From contig NC_072799.1 in the NCBI RefSeq assembly GCF_028583425.1, forward strand, positions 93,110,217 to 93,174,216: a stretch of DNA of 64,000 bases. Direction: 5' to 3'. The notes beneath the pieces were generated by a model. The model made no database searches, was not told the DNA's origin, and was given only the letters and a program-made list of their open reading frames with translations. Made by a program: the position numbers and the translations under genes. Of the stretch, positions 1-12,366 are shown piece after piece (position 1 is the first letter of the stretch; every line of letters begins with the position of its first letter). This DNA comes from Eublepharis macularius. Lineage: Eukaryota > Chordata > Lepidosauria > Squamata > Eublepharidae.

Positions 1-277
1 TATCAAAGATGGTGATTTTTCAAAGTGCTGACCTGGATCCAGAAGATCATGTCTATATTGTTGTGTAGTTAGGATGAGCCTAACCGGCTTTGCCAGGTTG
101 TTATATCCCGTTTTGTATGAAACTTTTTCAAAGGCTCACAGTCAACATGATTGTGAGCCTTTAGTCCATCAGAACTTGCCCAACATGGTGATGAGAGAAT
201 TGACTTTGTAAGAGCTTGGATTTCATGTTGTTTGTTAGTATCTTGGGTCCCGGAGGAAGCCCTCCTTGGATTTGTTT
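1..277. other. Intergenic sequence, nothing recognised
   Basis: AT-rich sequence without a recognisable gene, repeat family or RNA. It leads into the minisatellite that follows. Confidence 0.4.
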
Positions 278-590
278 GGAATCAGGCGTGGAGCGGGTTG
301 CAATGCCTGCCCCCCCTTCACCCAGCCAACTTCACCCACCTGGTATCAGGAGCAGAGCAGATGGCAGTGCCTGCCCTCCACCTTCATCCACCTGGGATCA
401 GGGCAGATGGCCTGCCCCCCACCATCACCTGGCCAAGATCAGGAGCAGAGCAGGTGGCAATGCTCAACCACCAGCCATCACCCAGCTGGGATCATCCCCT
501 GCCTTCACCCAGCCGGGATCAGGAGTGGAGCAGGTGGCAATGTCTGCCCCCCCGCCTTCACCTGGCCAGGATCAGTCACGAAAGAGAAGG
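278..590. repeat. GC-rich minisatellite, unit about 53 bp
   Basis: About six imperfect units each begin with GGGATCAGG or a variant, continue with AGCAGAGCAGGTGGCAATG, then a C-rich stretch ending CACCCAGC or similar. Units differ by substitutions and internal deletions; the third and fifth are shortened. Three overlapping open frames of 129-167 codons cross it, but their products are proline-rich translations of the repeat and not a protein gene. Confidence 0.8.
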
Positions 591-719
591 CAATGCCCGC
601 CTGCCCATCCCCCCTTTCTAGAGCCCATTGTATTTTTTCCCACAACGGGCTTTGTTACTAGTAAGAATATAATTTCTAGAGACAGGTACCAGAAGAAGGT
701 CCCTTGTAAACAGGGATAG

Positions 720-3500
720 CTAGAAAGTAGGACATTATACTAGCTGTTATGGACAAGAAGTGTTTCATTTGATACAGCAAAATTCTGTTTAGTCAAATTC
801 ATACAACTCTTTATTTTTTGTTAAGTATAATTTCTACTGGGATTTTCAAAGAAACTTCACTTCCCTAACAGGATAGGTGAATATTTGAAAAGCCCATTAA
901 AAAAAATCTTTAAAATTTCTTCATTAATTTATCACTTCATTTCCATTATTTAGGAGAAGTATTTTATTGCTTAGCCCGACTGTCCTTTGCTACATGTTCT
1001 CCTGGGTCCAACCTCAGTGCAGGAATTGCAGATAAATATATAACAATGTTCCATCTTTTATTTTGGCATTCTTGTGAAGGGATGGCTTTTTAACAGAGCT
1101 CTACATGAAGAGCTCAGCCGAAGTGGGCCAGCTAGGATCCTCAGATTTCACATCCCTAGAAACGCATTGCTTCAGTTTCCTTTTAGAGCTCTTTGGGATT
1201 GATACCAGGGGATAAAATGTCCCCCCCTCCTCCCTCCTCCAATGTTGTTTCAGATGCCTTTACTTCCACTGTTCGGGACTATACTTAAATTAACGCCAAG
1301 CTTTTTTAACTTGCTGTTTTGAGAGAATCCCTTAGGTGGCTTGATAATGAGAGCCTTCCAGGTAGAAAGAAGCTTGATTGTTTCCTCCTTACTGAGCAGC
1401 TGTGTTCCCAGCTGGGTTGTTTATCACAAATGAAAATGACGCCTTCCCTTCCCAATTTCTGCACAATGACCGAGGTTGGCACCAATATCAGTTTCCAGAC
1501 ATCACAGAAAGACAAATGCTATCAGCTGTCTGAAGCCTGGATCATAAAAGACCCGGATACGATAATATACCATAATGATAGGTCTCTAATCAGCCTATTC
1601 AGTACTACCAAAGGGATCTCTTAAAACTGAATCATAACTTGCTCATTTGAATTCAAATGCAACCCATCTTAGATAAATCACTTTAAAATGGACAAATCTG
1701 CAGCGGACAGTAGAAACAAGAGGCTTATTTCAGAAATGGAAAAGATGGCCAACAATGGACATGGGGTGACCCTGAGTTTATAGAAATATTGTACTGCTTG
1801 TTTAAACACCCACCATTGCTAATGTGTATAATTCAAGTCAAAGTGAATCCTGAGATTTCATTGTGAAAGATTTAACGACTTGTCCAACTTTCCGTTGGAC
1901 CTACTGACATAATGTGTCTTTAATTCTTTGTGCATTAGAAGCTAATCCCATTGAATGGAACAGTACCATGGCACAGGCCATACGACTACAATATGGAAGC
2001 TCGCTTAATGGGGGTGGGGAGATGCCATTGAATTCAGTTGGATTTGCATAGGATGAGCACATTGATGGATTTGGTGCCATTGTAATCACTCACCTCCTTG
2101 TGAATGATCGAAAGGTAAGGTATTATAATATTGAATGGTGTGTTCTTAATTTAGAGTGAACTTCCTCATGATCCCAGGGTACTGATGCTTTAACGTGGGC
2201 TGAATCTTGCCTGGTAATAGTGGTTTGCATTACAGATGAATGGTAGATGTGATATAGATTCCTTTTCAAAATCTTTAACCATAATATTAAAATGGTTCAC
2301 AGTCCCATTTTACTCTGCTTGGTGATCGTAAACTAATTTAAAAACTTAGAAGACCAGTCCACAATGCCTATGCTTACCAAAGAAGATATGCCTTCCAGAT
2401 TATTTCAAACTTTTCCAAGCAAAGCTGATTTGTACAAAGCTGGAATGTTTCTTGCCAGTGAGATTTTCATTTCTGTATCTGTTGTATGTTCTCCCTTTTT
2501 CCCCCTGAATATTTCTTTTGTATTTTAGTCAATACGTGACAGCCAGTAATCAGAAGGTTCTGAAAAGCTGTTCTCTTCTGTTCTTTCTCTTCCCCTCTCA
2601 ATTTAGGCATTCTTTGTATTTTCATGACTGCCTACTTGTATGAAGTTTTCAAGAACCCCTTTCAAGTGGTATATAGCCTTGGTTACACAAACATTCTACA
2701 GCAGGTCACTGAACATTTGAGGCAAAGAAACATGCGTTTGTCTTGTATTTGGGAGCTTCGTAATTTTTCAAGAATCTCTTTAGTTCTAATGTTGCTGAGC
2801 TGGGGGGAAACCGTTATGGAGAGAGAGACGTCTTCTGTCAATCTACTGCTCTTCAAAAAGGTGAACGGATGAAAGCTTTGATATCATAAATTAAAAATAC
2901 TTGCACAGAAAGGAGATGAGCCAAATTATACATTTTTCGTTCCCCATCTTGAAAGACTCCACATTGTGTGAACAGTTGATGGGTCGGATTCAGCCAGCTT
3001 TCCCATTCAACTTCGTGCAATTCCCCTTCTAAGCCCATCGCCTTCAATAGACTTAGACATGTGTACCTCTGCTTAGGATTGTACTGTAGCTGTACCAGCA
3101 AGGAAGCCTCTGGGAAACAATGTCTGACCGGGTGAGGTGCTGTGCATTGACCCCTATAAAAGCCCCTGAATTAGGCCTGTTGATTAGCAATTCCTGCATA
3201 CTGGCTGCCTTTCATTACTCCCCCCAGCCTTACCCTACTTTTAATTGTGGCACCCTCTCAAGGTGAAGATCTACTAGCTTCTCTTTCTAATTAGCTTGCT
3301 TCTCTGCAGCATTATGCTGGATGGAAAAGTCATTGCTTATTATTCCCTTTCACAAATGTAGATGAATGAAGCAGCAGCAAAACCTGAGGATCAATACAGA
3401 GAGGGAAGAGCAGACCATGAGGGCGTTTGAGGCTGGGCCTTAATTTACCACTTAACTGTTTAGCCTGTAGAATCTCACTGAATTCAATTAGATCTCCTCC
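720..3500. other. Intergenic, no recognisable gene or repeat
   Basis: About 2.8 kb of AT-rich sequence. Open frames are short (101 codons at most) and show no recognisable domain. I see no clear transposon ends or structured RNA. Confidence 0.4.
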
Positions 3501-3512
3501 TTAACAACCTCA

Positions 3513-4034
3513 AAAAGAGTCCAGCAGCACCTTTAAGACTAACCAATTTTGTTGTAGCATAAGCTTTCGAGAATCAAGTTCTCTTCGTCAGATACATGGA
3601 GGGCAAAAAGAGAAACCGGTCAGATATAGAGGAGGAGAGGGGAGGGCGGAGCAGATGCAAACAACTCCTTACGAAGATGCTTCTGACGAAGATGCATCCA
3701 CCATCTGACGGGGAGAGCTGTGGTTCTCGAAGGCTTGTGCTGCAGTGGAATGGGTTGGTCTTGGAGGTGCTGCTGGACTCTTTTTGATTTTGCTACTACA
3801 GACTAACATGGCTAACTCCTCTGAACCTTTACAGAAGCAATCTGATCTCCATATCAGAAGGAGCTGTTTGCATCTCCATATCAGAAGGAGGTTTTTGCAT
3901 CTACTCCGCCCTCCCCTCTCCTCCTCTATATCTGACCAGTTTCTTTTGGCCCTCCATGCATCTGGACCCCTGTGCTACTGGACTCTTTTTGATTTTGCTA
4001 CTACAGACTAACACGGCTAACTCCTCTGGCTCTA
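3513..4034. mobile_element. Penelope-like element copy, family A, inverted ends
   Basis: The insertion is bounded by a 12-bp target-site duplication, TTAACAACCTCA, at 3501-3512 and 4035-4046. The left end reads AGAGTCCAGCAGCACC and the right end carries the reverse complement of the same terminal repeat, so the ends are inverted as in many Penelope-like copies. The middle is short and non-coding, with local rearrangement (duplicated CTGACG segments near 3680-3720). A hammerhead-like core lies in the left end on the minus strand (3557-3595). No reverse transcriptase or endonuclease remains. Confidence 0.8.
3557..3595 (-). ncRNA. Hammerhead-ribozyme-like motif (Penelope family A)
   Basis: Read on the minus strand: CTGACGA, one unpaired A, stem II GAGAA/TTCTC with loop CTTGA, then GAAA, G-C, U, U and the stem I strand ATGC. 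The stem I partner is GTAT (one G-U pair). This matches the hammerhead core order, with cleavage predicted after the second U. The extra nucleotide between A9 and stem II deviates from the standard core. Prediction from sequence only. Confidence 0.55.
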
Positions 4035-4214
4035 TTAACAACCTCAGTTCTCCCTAGTTCTTAACCTCATTTGATCTGGTTGCACATCAACATGCTTTTT
4101 AATCATGCTTCCATCTTCCATTTTTTATTTACCGCTCCATTTAAATTTTAGGTCAAGCTAAACCTCTGCCTTCTGTGCTCCATACCTACATCTTGTTAGT
4201 GGGATTTGTCATTT

Positions 4215-4930
4215 ATTCTCTTTACAATTATTCTTATTTATTTCATTATTTATTTATTTTACTGCTTTCGACTTATATTCTGCCCTCCCCGCACAAGCAG
4301 GCTCAGGGCAGATAATAACATCAAGTAAAAAACATTTATAATAAAACTTATACCTTAAAACAGTTTAAAAACAACAGCACAGCAATACTATATAAATTTA
4401 AAAATGTACAAGATAGCAGCAATTAGCTAATTGGAGGCAATCAATCTGCCACTTAAAACTGCCACTTAAAAACTGGATGGTGGATGCTTCTAGTAGGGAG
4501 GGATCCAATCTTCCCTTCTCCTCCTCTATTTAGGCTGGTGGAGGCCTGGCCTAGCCTCAACCATATGCCTGGTGGAACATCTCTGCCTTACAGGCCTGGT
4601 GGAAGGATAGTAAATCCTGCCGGGCCCTGGTCTCATTAGACAGAGTTCCAACAGGTGGGAGCCAGGACCGAAAAGGCCCTGGCACTAGTTGAGGCCAGGT
4701 GGGCCTCCCTGGGCCAGGGACCACCAATAGTTGTTTATCCCCTGATCGGAGTGTCCTCTGGGGCACATACAGGCAGACGCAGTCCCACAGATACGCTGGT
4801 CCCAGACCGCATAGGGCTTTATAGGTTAATACCACAACCTTGAATCTGATTCGGTACTCCACTGGCAGACAATACAGCTGGCACAATACCGGTGTTATAT
4901 GAGAAGATGGCACGCACCATCTGAATATTA
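4215..4930 (-). mobile_element. LINE L2 fragment, 3' part of ORF2
   Basis: On the minus strand, 4557-4913 encodes a typical L2 ORF2 C-terminus, including YRIRFKVVVLTYKAL and GLGPAYL. The frame is shifted against the rest of the family pattern after the LLVVPGPG segment. Further 3' (toward 4215) the sequence ends in the usual L2 tail, with GCCCTGAGCCTGC and an AT-rich run. The reverse transcriptase catalytic domain is missing, so this is a 5'-truncated dead copy. The clade call rests on family knowledge. Confidence 0.8.
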
Positions 4931-5604
4931 TTCAGAATATTATGACAATGAGACCCGGGCAGAAATGCTGCAACAATACCTGTGCACATCCGCAGAGGGC
5001 CAACTTCTTTCCTGCCAAATAATACTCTTAAATCCATCATTAGCTTATTGAAGCTTCCAGTGGTGCTGCAAGACCTCTGGACCCCCCTCCCCTTAAGTAC
5101 TCATTTCACAGTTCAGCTGTTCTCTCTGATGAAAGCAGGATACAAAATGTCCCCATGCTATGAAGTCCCTGTCCACTGCAACATCAGCAATGGCCCACTC
5201 TCGCCACTGTCTTGCCTGGCATAAAGCAAACAAAATTAGAGAAAGTTCACATGGTTAGGCCAGATATGCACTGAAATATGGAGCAATGGAATTTAGAGCG
5301 AGCTAAAACAGATGTTCCTGAATATGCATTTGGCCTCTTAATGGTCAGTTAAGTCATGCATATTTATCACTTGATGACTGGAAGATCAAGAGAAGTTTTC
5401 TATATGTGGACAGACCATCTCGAATCTAATACCACAGAAAGAACTCTTCTGCTATCCCCCCAAAACAATACTTTATAAAATTAAGCCAGTTCGCATATTC
5501 AGCTACCTAACAGTAGCTATATAGTAAATGAAGGCAGAAAAATAAATTGATGTGTATCATCTGATGACTGTAGAAGATTACCTAACTACTCATATATCAG
5601 GAGC
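4931..5604. other. Intergenic, nothing recognised
   Basis: AT-rich sequence between the L2 fragment and a solo LTR. No gene or repeat end identified. Confidence 0.35.
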
Positions 5605-5609
5605 TAAGC

Positions 5610-6074
5610 TGTCAGTCCTTGGCAGATAGAATCCCACAAGTTCTCCACAGCAAACACGCAGGTGTATTGGTTGAAGTAACTTTATTAGAGATTCAGCCAG
5701 TTCAAGGTGCTCAGACGAGTGCATTGGCAGAAGGGGTTGGTGATGTTAGTTATAGGGAATGTTCCCGCCATCAGGATAAGGGGCTGTTAAAGATTTGGGA
5801 CGCAAAAGAGCCAGGGGGGATGTCAGGGAAGAGCTAGGTTTAGACTAGACAGAACAAGGAATGAAATCATCTCAGTTCCCAAGAAAGATACATTTCGAGC
5901 TGGCCCCAACCGGCCTTCAAGGACACTTCTGGAAACAGCGGGGGGGAAAGAAAGTAAATACTTGCGAGATAACCTACTGCCTTAACATCAATAAGAAACT
6001 TCTCATGCCCTCAGAGGACCAGTACAGAACACAGAATACACTCCTGGCAGATATGCAGACAGGCATCTATGACA
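5610..6074 (-). mobile_element. Solo LTR, family LTR-1 (minus orientation)
   Basis: On the minus strand it starts TGTCATAGATG and ends GGACTGACA, the TG...CA ends of an LTR. The polyadenylation-type motif AATAAAGTTACTTC lies near the 3' end. It is flanked by near-matching 5-bp direct repeats, TAAGC (5605-5609) and TAAAC (6075-6079). The sequence aligns by eye along its length with 43501-43971, which lies in the opposite orientation. No internal coding region is attached, so it probably arose by LTR-LTR recombination. Confidence 0.8.
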
Positions 6075-6180
6075 TAAACAAAGGAGGAGTAATCTGTGCG
6101 TCTTTGTCTTATGATGAGCCTGAGTGAATAAACATGGATTTGAATAAATATACATAAAATGGGGTTAACATAAGGGCACT

Positions 6181-6390
6181 AGATGCAGAGTTAGCCATGT
6201 TGGTCTGTAATAGCAAAATCAAAAAGAGTCCAGTAGCACCTTTAAGACTAACCAACTTTATTGTAGCATAAGCTTTTGAGAATCACAGTTCTCTTCGTCA
6301 GATGCATCTGACGAAGAGAACTGTGATTCTCAAAAGCTTATGCTACAATAAAGTTGGTTAGTCTTAAAGGTGCTACTGGACTCTTTTTGA
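6181..6390. mobile_element. Penelope-like copy forming a perfect palindrome
   Basis: It is flanked by the 10-bp direct repeat TAAGGGCACT (6171-6180 and 6391-6400). Within it, 6218-6391 is a perfect inverted repeat: two 87-bp arms meet at 6304/6305 with no spacer. Each arm is the family A terminal repeat (CCAGTAGCACCTTTAAGACT and on). The hammerhead-like core is present on both strands, but the invariant GAAA reads AAAA, so it is probably inactive. No coding sequence. Confidence 0.85.
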
Positions 6391-6400
6391 TAAGGGCACT

Positions 6401-7430
6401 GTTGCTCTAAAATAGGGAGGCCGATGGATAAGAGGGGAAGAAGTAACTTCCACCATCTTATTGGTCCCATCCCCCCAAGGTAATTTTTTAAGCATCTGAG
6501 ATAGGTAAAATATGATACCCACAATCAGAGGGTATTGGGTGTAGGATACAAAGATGGAGGTCAACACATCCATCAGTCAACTGACTTGAATGTTCTGACC
6601 AAAATGCATTTTCCTTTGGGGTTTTTTTCCCATTAGACTTTCTAATTTCATTATTTTTTGATCCAGATTTAAATCCATTTTCGTTTCTTGTATTAATCTG
6701 GATTTTCTCTCAGACATATTATCAAATTACACTCTAGGGAAATCTTCTTTACCACTTCTCAGATTTCGTTATCATTCTTATATTTTTGGCTAATTAGGCA
6801 ATTTTTTTATCGTTTTCTTTTCATGTGTTTTTAAAAAATCTGTTCGCCTTGTTCATTTTCTTCCTCCAAAGTGTTGTTTCTGAGATGATGTATAGAAAAC
6901 ATTTTGTGTCCTCTGAAGAACTCTAATAATGCTAACGAAGAGAGGAAATAATGTTTTGAGTAAATGAAATAACTTAGTTGATACTACAGCTGGTTTGTGG
7001 CAACTCCATACAAATGAATGGGTACTACTATAGGTTATGGCACTTTTAGGATTTACTGTCCAAACACTGGGCAGCAGCAATACTGAAAGGTAACACTGGC
7101 AGAGGATCTTTCATAGATACCGGCATTGTCACTTCAGCTAACCCTGGTTAGTACTGCACAGAAGAAGGCAATGGTAAACCACTTCTGATAATCGCTTACC
7201 TTGAAAGCCCTATGATGAGACAATCCAAAATGAAAGTATAGTGCTGGAAGACAGGACCCTCAGGTCAGATGGCACTCAGTTGGCTACTGGGGAAGAGTTG
7301 AGGACAAGTATGAATAGTGCTGTTCTTAATGAAAGGACATCCAGTTGTGTGTGTGTGTATGTGCCTGTGTGAGAGAGAGGTTTATTGTTGCAGCTATAGT
7401 CCATAACATCCTCACATATACATCAACATA
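6401..7430. other. Intergenic, possible old dispersed repeat at 7060-7320
   Basis: Mostly AT-rich sequence without a gene. Around 7150-7200 the string AGAAGGCAATGGTAAACCAC resembles parts of reptile SINE bodies, but I could not define ends. A short GT-rich microsatellite lies at about 7346-7372. Confidence 0.35.
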
Positions 7431-8711
7431 CAACAGTGTGCCACAATAAAAAGGTTAAAACATATGTGGGGATCCTTGCTCACCCGTTTTTGGCTGTCCC
7501 TCCGCCACTGCGCCATCAACCCATCGAGCCCTTGGGTATGAACCTGGTCTTCAGATCACCTGGTCGGTCTGCTGAGTGTCCCTAAGCACGCTGGTGGGTG
7601 CCCTGGTATGACCTCAGACAGGGTGAGAGAAGTGCTGGGGTGGAGCCCCCTATAAGCTCCTCCCTCACCCGAGAGGCTGCCCCTTACAGCAGGGTCAGAA
7701 CCTCCACTCTCCTCTCTGGCCAGAGGGGTATGCCCGCCTTATATCCCTCCTGCCTAAGTGACTGCCCTCCCCCCATTCCATGGCCTTGCCTTTGGCCCAG
7801 GAGGCTTGGCCCTTCTCGCAGGTTTCCAGGGTAGCGCGGCTTGTCCCGTTGGCTCCCTGTGAAGCCTGGCTCATCCTGCCATGTCTCATCTCACTGGATG
7901 CCTCCCTGCACGTCGAACCTGACGTTAGCTCCAGGTGCCAACCGTCCCTGTGGGCTGCTGAGCTGCAGATGGGTGTTGCCAAGCGGAGGGAGGGGCTGTT
8001 GCGGGCAGTCCGGGCTGCTCTGTGGGGCCAGCTCCAGACGATCCCCCCCCTTGTTGAAGTGCTGCCATGGTGGTCCTCTCCACTGAACATTTGGGACAGG
8101 AAGTTGGCATTGATGTACAGTCGTCCAGGGCAGTGGTGTGTTATGAAACTGAAAGGTAAAAGGGACAGGTACCGCCTTATTATCCATGCGTTGCGGTCTT
8201 TCATCCTTGACATCCGGAGGAGGGTGTGTGTGGTCGGTTATTAAAGTGAAGTGATTGTTGGTGAGATAATACTGTAATACCCCGATGGCCCAATTGATTG
8301 CCAAGGCCTCTTTTCCCACTAGCTGCAGTTTGGGGTGTTCCTGGCCATCGATGTCCTGGGCCAACACTGCTTCTAGGCCAGAATTGGAAGGATCTGTCTG
8401 GATGATAAATGGCCGGTTGAAGACTGGGTTCCAGAGGACTGGGGCCTGGGAGAGGACGGTGTGGAGGGTTTGAAAGGCCTGTTGCTGGGCCGAGATCCAA
8501 AGCAGATACGTGGGTTCTGCAAGCTGTCTGTCAAGGGGCTGGCGATGCTGGCGAAATGGGGGATGAATTTCCCATAACAGCCTATGAAACCTAGGAGGCA
8601 TTGCAGCTGGTGCTTGGACGTTAGGCTTGAGCAGGTTTCCAGTGAGGCCACTTTGTTAGGAAGCAGGCAGAGTTGCCCTCGAACCATCAGGAAACCCAGA
8701 TACTTGAGCAT
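7430..8711 (-). mobile_element. Ty3/gypsy-type LTR retrotransposon remnant
   Basis: On the minus strand, 8711 down to about 8060 encodes the end of a reverse transcriptase and an RNase H-like region in several frames. Recognisable pieces are LGFIGCYGKFIPHFASIASP, FIIQTDPS, KEALAINWAI and FTLITDHTHPP. The frame changes several times, so it is dead. Downstream (about 8040 to 7430) a G-rich tract is followed by sequence with a TATA-like GATATAAGG, which fits a 3' LTR whose limits I could not fix. Integrase is not seen. Confidence 0.65.
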
Positions 8712-9736
8712 TCATTCATAGGGTCACATCCAAACACAGTCACCATCCTTTTCTATTTATCTATTTTTAATCTGATATAATCTGAACTTTTTATTGTTCA
8801 ATAGCCCAATTTATGTAATCTTCTAGCAAGTTTTAAGTTATGCCTATAATTCCTCACCGCTCTAACAAATCCTCTCTGACTCCTTTACATTTTATGTAGG
8901 CATTTTACCACCTTTCCATTACAGAGTTTCCAATCTTGAATATTAATGTCTATAAATCCCATCTGACACCATTTTACTGCACATTTTCACTTTAAGAATG
9001 TGTTTCCATTTTATGGGGGTTTTAAAAAACATTTTCATTATTTCTATGTATATATTTATAGATATACCATATTGTAAGGATTTAGGGATTCTTACAGTGT
9101 CAATTCATAGGTAAACTATTTTATTTATCATGAAGAGTTTCCTTTCTGAAAACGAAGTGTTCTCATAGTGCGGAAAAATGCTGGCCTTCTGACTGATGTA
9201 GATTCTAAAAATATATCCCCCCCCCCAACCAAATATGTCAAACCTTGAAGAGTTGGCAAGAATCATGGGCATACTTTACAAAACACGCACGCACACATAT
9301 GCAGAGAGAGTTGTTGGGTGATTGGTAATAGTCTAAGGAGATAATATACTTGCTCTTATTTATGACATGGTTCCCAAGTTATTAACTATATGTAAAGTTA
9401 CTGCCATCATTATCAAATGTAATGACAAACACAATTTTAATTTTTTAAAAAAATGAGCTGATTATCTTCTGACCTAAAATTCTCAAGCAGATGTTTGGAT
9501 TTTCTGTTTCCCATAAGGAATACAAATATTTCTTTTATCTGAAATGTATACAATGCATCGAAACATCAGTGAATGGGTGTGCATGTAGAGAGGTATGGTG
9601 GCTATTGTGATCCAGCCCTTCAATGCACCCTGTGGCCAAATAATGTCTCCAGAGACCCCTCCATGGAGAGGCTGCACAGAATGAGGATTTGAACCTGTGT
9701 CTCTCAGACACAATCTGATACACTAATCACTATCAG
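8712..9736. other. Intergenic, AT-rich, SINE trace at the right edge
   Basis: No gene is seen. Around 9640-9730 there is a sequence with a box-B-like motif in reverse, probably a decayed tRNA-derived SINE. A short CA-rich run lies near 9285-9300. Confidence 0.3.
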
Positions 9737-9820
9737 TAAAATCCTAAGCATAGTTACTCCAGTCTAAGCCCTTTGAAATCAGTGGGCTTAGACTGGAGTA
9801 ATTCTTCTTAGGATTTCACT
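9737..9820. repeat. Short palindromic repeat element
   Basis: Arms AATCCTAAGCATAGTTACTC and the approximate reverse complement enclose GTCTAAGCCC / GGGCTTAGAC around a short loop. The same palindromic family recurs, split by an insertion, at 15868-16140. It looks like a small foldback (MITE-like) repeat; I do not know its source. Confidence 0.65.
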
Positions 9821-10001
9821 GTATGTCACACAGGTTTTCATCTAGTACATTTTTACATTGGCCGTTTTCACACTACCTTATTTCCCCACTTTTATCACGC
9901 CATTCCAAATGCCGTCTTTTCGCAATCGTGTTCACACCATCCTTAAAAAACTGATTCGGTCCTGCCATGCTCTGTTCTCATGCAGCTCAAAAGAGCGCCA
10001 T

Positions 10002-11040
10002 TGTTACCAGAACTGGTCTCCTTACAATAAAATGATTTGTGGGGGAATTAGCAAGCAAGGAGAATGGCTATGCAAGAGGCCGGTAACCGCAGGGATCTAT
10101 CACCAACTTCTATGGAGTCCCTTCCCAGAATAGCAAACGAGGCTGGTTCTTAAAGTCAAACAATAACTTTTATTAAGAACAAAATGCATGCACATACACT
10201 CACAATTACGGGGTAAAGTTAATTACACACACACAGACTCCTAGGAAGCTTAGCCAGAAATTGGGAATAGAGATAGAGGGAACAAATGTATCTACCTACG
10301 CTGAAGAGGGGTCCAGTCCATGGGAGTAGAGGGTATCTTCGAACGTCCAGCATCCTCGGCCAAGAGAAGAAGAGGCTTAGGGCAAAACTCAAGGGAACAG
10401 CGCTTGTGGATCTGGAAGCATGTACGATTTGAATGAGGCCAGGGCTCTACCTTTATAGGTAAAATGTGCCCTGAGGTGGAAGAGCCCACCTAGCTGTTAG
10501 AACAAAGGCTCCAACGGTCAGTTCCTGGGTTTGACAAAAGGGTTGATCACCTTGATCGGTAGCTGCTGGGGTGTGTAAAAGTAAATGCTGTTCTAGCGCT
10601 GCACAAAAGGGATAGTTTGTCAGTGAATTCCACTGAAGTTAAGTTGATGGATTTTAGGTGGGGACTGTCCTTTCCCAGGAACAACTGTATAAACTTATGA
10701 ATGTCATTTGATTAGCTCCTCAATCAAGGACAGGAGATCTCATCACGGAAGAAGGGAAAGGAATGTGCTAAGTGGGAATGACTCTGCGAGACCTTTGTTG
10801 CGCTGGACTCCTATGGGGCTGGAAGGTCTGCAAATCCAATCACCTCTTAATCACTCCGCATTCCTGTGCAGCATTCCATGCATGCTGTGTTCTCCTGCGC
10901 AAGATTCAGCAACAGTTGGAGGTCCTCTGGTGGCAATACAGCAGCCATTTTAAATCCAGAGGCCTAGTGATGTTTTAATATCACAAGCAGCCATATTAAA
11001 AATGGCTATTAAAATGGCAGAGGCTGGGCCACAGCTTACA
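10002..11040 (-). mobile_element. Solo LTR nested in the Harbinger element
   Basis: On the minus strand it runs from TGTAAGCTG to CTGGTAACA and is flanked by the 4-bp duplication CCAT (9998-10001 and 11041-11044). A TATA-like CTATAAAGG lies near 10450, and an AATAAA signal near 10168-10176, both in the minus-strand sense, which fixes the orientation. Length 1039 bp. No internal region is attached. It inserted after the Harbinger element, because the Harbinger sequence continues on both sides. The family was not identified. Confidence 0.85.
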
Positions 11041-11323
11041 CCATTTCCTCCCAATGGTTCTGAAGCGTCATTGCTGACGAGATCTAAAACACGCCTGCAA
11101 TTATTTTATTCTCCTTAATGCAGAATAGCACTATACCGATTTGTCATTAGACTTGATATAGCTGGACTCCACCCAGCACTCACATAATTGGTTGCCTGTT
11201 TGCCCGCCACTTTCTTCAACATTCTATTGGTTCATTTCTGTGGCAGGCAGATTTGAAAATTGGGGCTTTTTTTGTGCATTGGAAAGACCTTTCGTCTTAG
11301 AAGATCCTTAACTCCACTGTGTC

Positions 11324-12366
11324 TTGGCCATGGCATCCCATGCTGCACTGTTCCTTGTGGTGGCCAGATTGGTTTTGAGCATCATCCAAACAACAATGCA
11401 TCTATATTCAGCTTATCTTAGATGCATTGTGCGGAGGCGCAAACACTATGTCCGCCTCCGAGATGTCCTGGCACGCAGGCGGAATCTGAGACGAAGGCTC
11501 GGGATCCAAAGGCGACAATGTCAGAGAGCAAAACAGTATGTGCTGGCAGAACAGTATGTGCCGAGGAAGTGCTGGGTAACCCCAAAAAACTGGGATTGTT
11601 GGGAGAGAATTGTGCTCAGCAGCTGGGAGGACCAAGACTGGATCGAGTGCTTTCGCATGACTTGTGGCACTTTTGAAGGCGTAGTCAGCATTCTAAGACC
11701 TCATCTTGAGTGCCAGACATCATCATTCCACCAACCGGTGTCCATGGAAAAAAGGGTCACAGTTGCACTCTGGTGCCGGGCCACCGGCAGTTGTTACAGG
11801 CTGGCAAGAGACCAGTTCGGGATCAGGCTGGTCACCGTCAGTACTGCTGTTCTGGAGGTCTGCTATGCGCTGGAGTTGGAGTTGCTGTCAAAGACTGTAT
11901 GCCTGGGAGGCGAAGTCAGCTTGGTGGGTATTTTTTTTAATTTCCAAATTTTAGGATTAGTGATATACTTGAGCAAACAAGACATGTTACTTCTGTTATA
12001 CATGTTACTTGAGCAAACAAGACATGATACTTGAGCAAACAGGACATGTTAAGCTCCACTTCTGAGTGAATGAAATTGCTTTCACTGACACTGAGCCCTC
12101 TTCTCTTTAATGCAGGTCTTGGACGGTTTTACGGCGCTTGGGTTCCCCAACTGCGTGGGAGCCATCTCCACATGTGCTCCAGGAAATAGTCTGGAGCAGT
12201 ATGGAAATAGAAATTCTTCTCCATCTTGCTTCAAGGCACAGTCGACCATCGAGGACACTTTATTGATGCAGAGACAGGGTGGAGTGGTAAGAACCACGAT
12301 GTGAGACCGGTTTTGGATGCGAGTGTTAGGACAGGTCATCGGAGGGGCTATGAAAGTCTGAGTTAG
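11324..12366 (+). pseudogene. HARBI1-like Harbinger transposase, disabled
   Basis: The first part (11324-11923) is an open frame with features of PIF/Harbinger nucleases: an Arg-rich N-terminal region, CWERIVLSSWEDQDWIECFR, then VALWCRATGSCYRLARDQFG. At 11924-12115 a GT...AG segment of 192 bp interrupts the family pattern in phase 0; reading resumes VLDGFTALGFPNCVGAI. The family normally has Asp-Gly-Thr-His next, carrying the first catalytic Asp; here those residues are absent. A frameshift follows near 12210, then VDHRGHFIDAETGWSGKNHD in another frame and a stop at 12364-12366. So the enzyme is dead. Such transposases are DDE nucleases that need a Myb-like partner protein, which I do not see here. 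Confidence 0.8.

Noticed and set aside
11408..11954. Overlapping frames of 75-84 codons near the Harbinger transposase
   Set aside because: Shadows of the transposase frame at 11324-11923.
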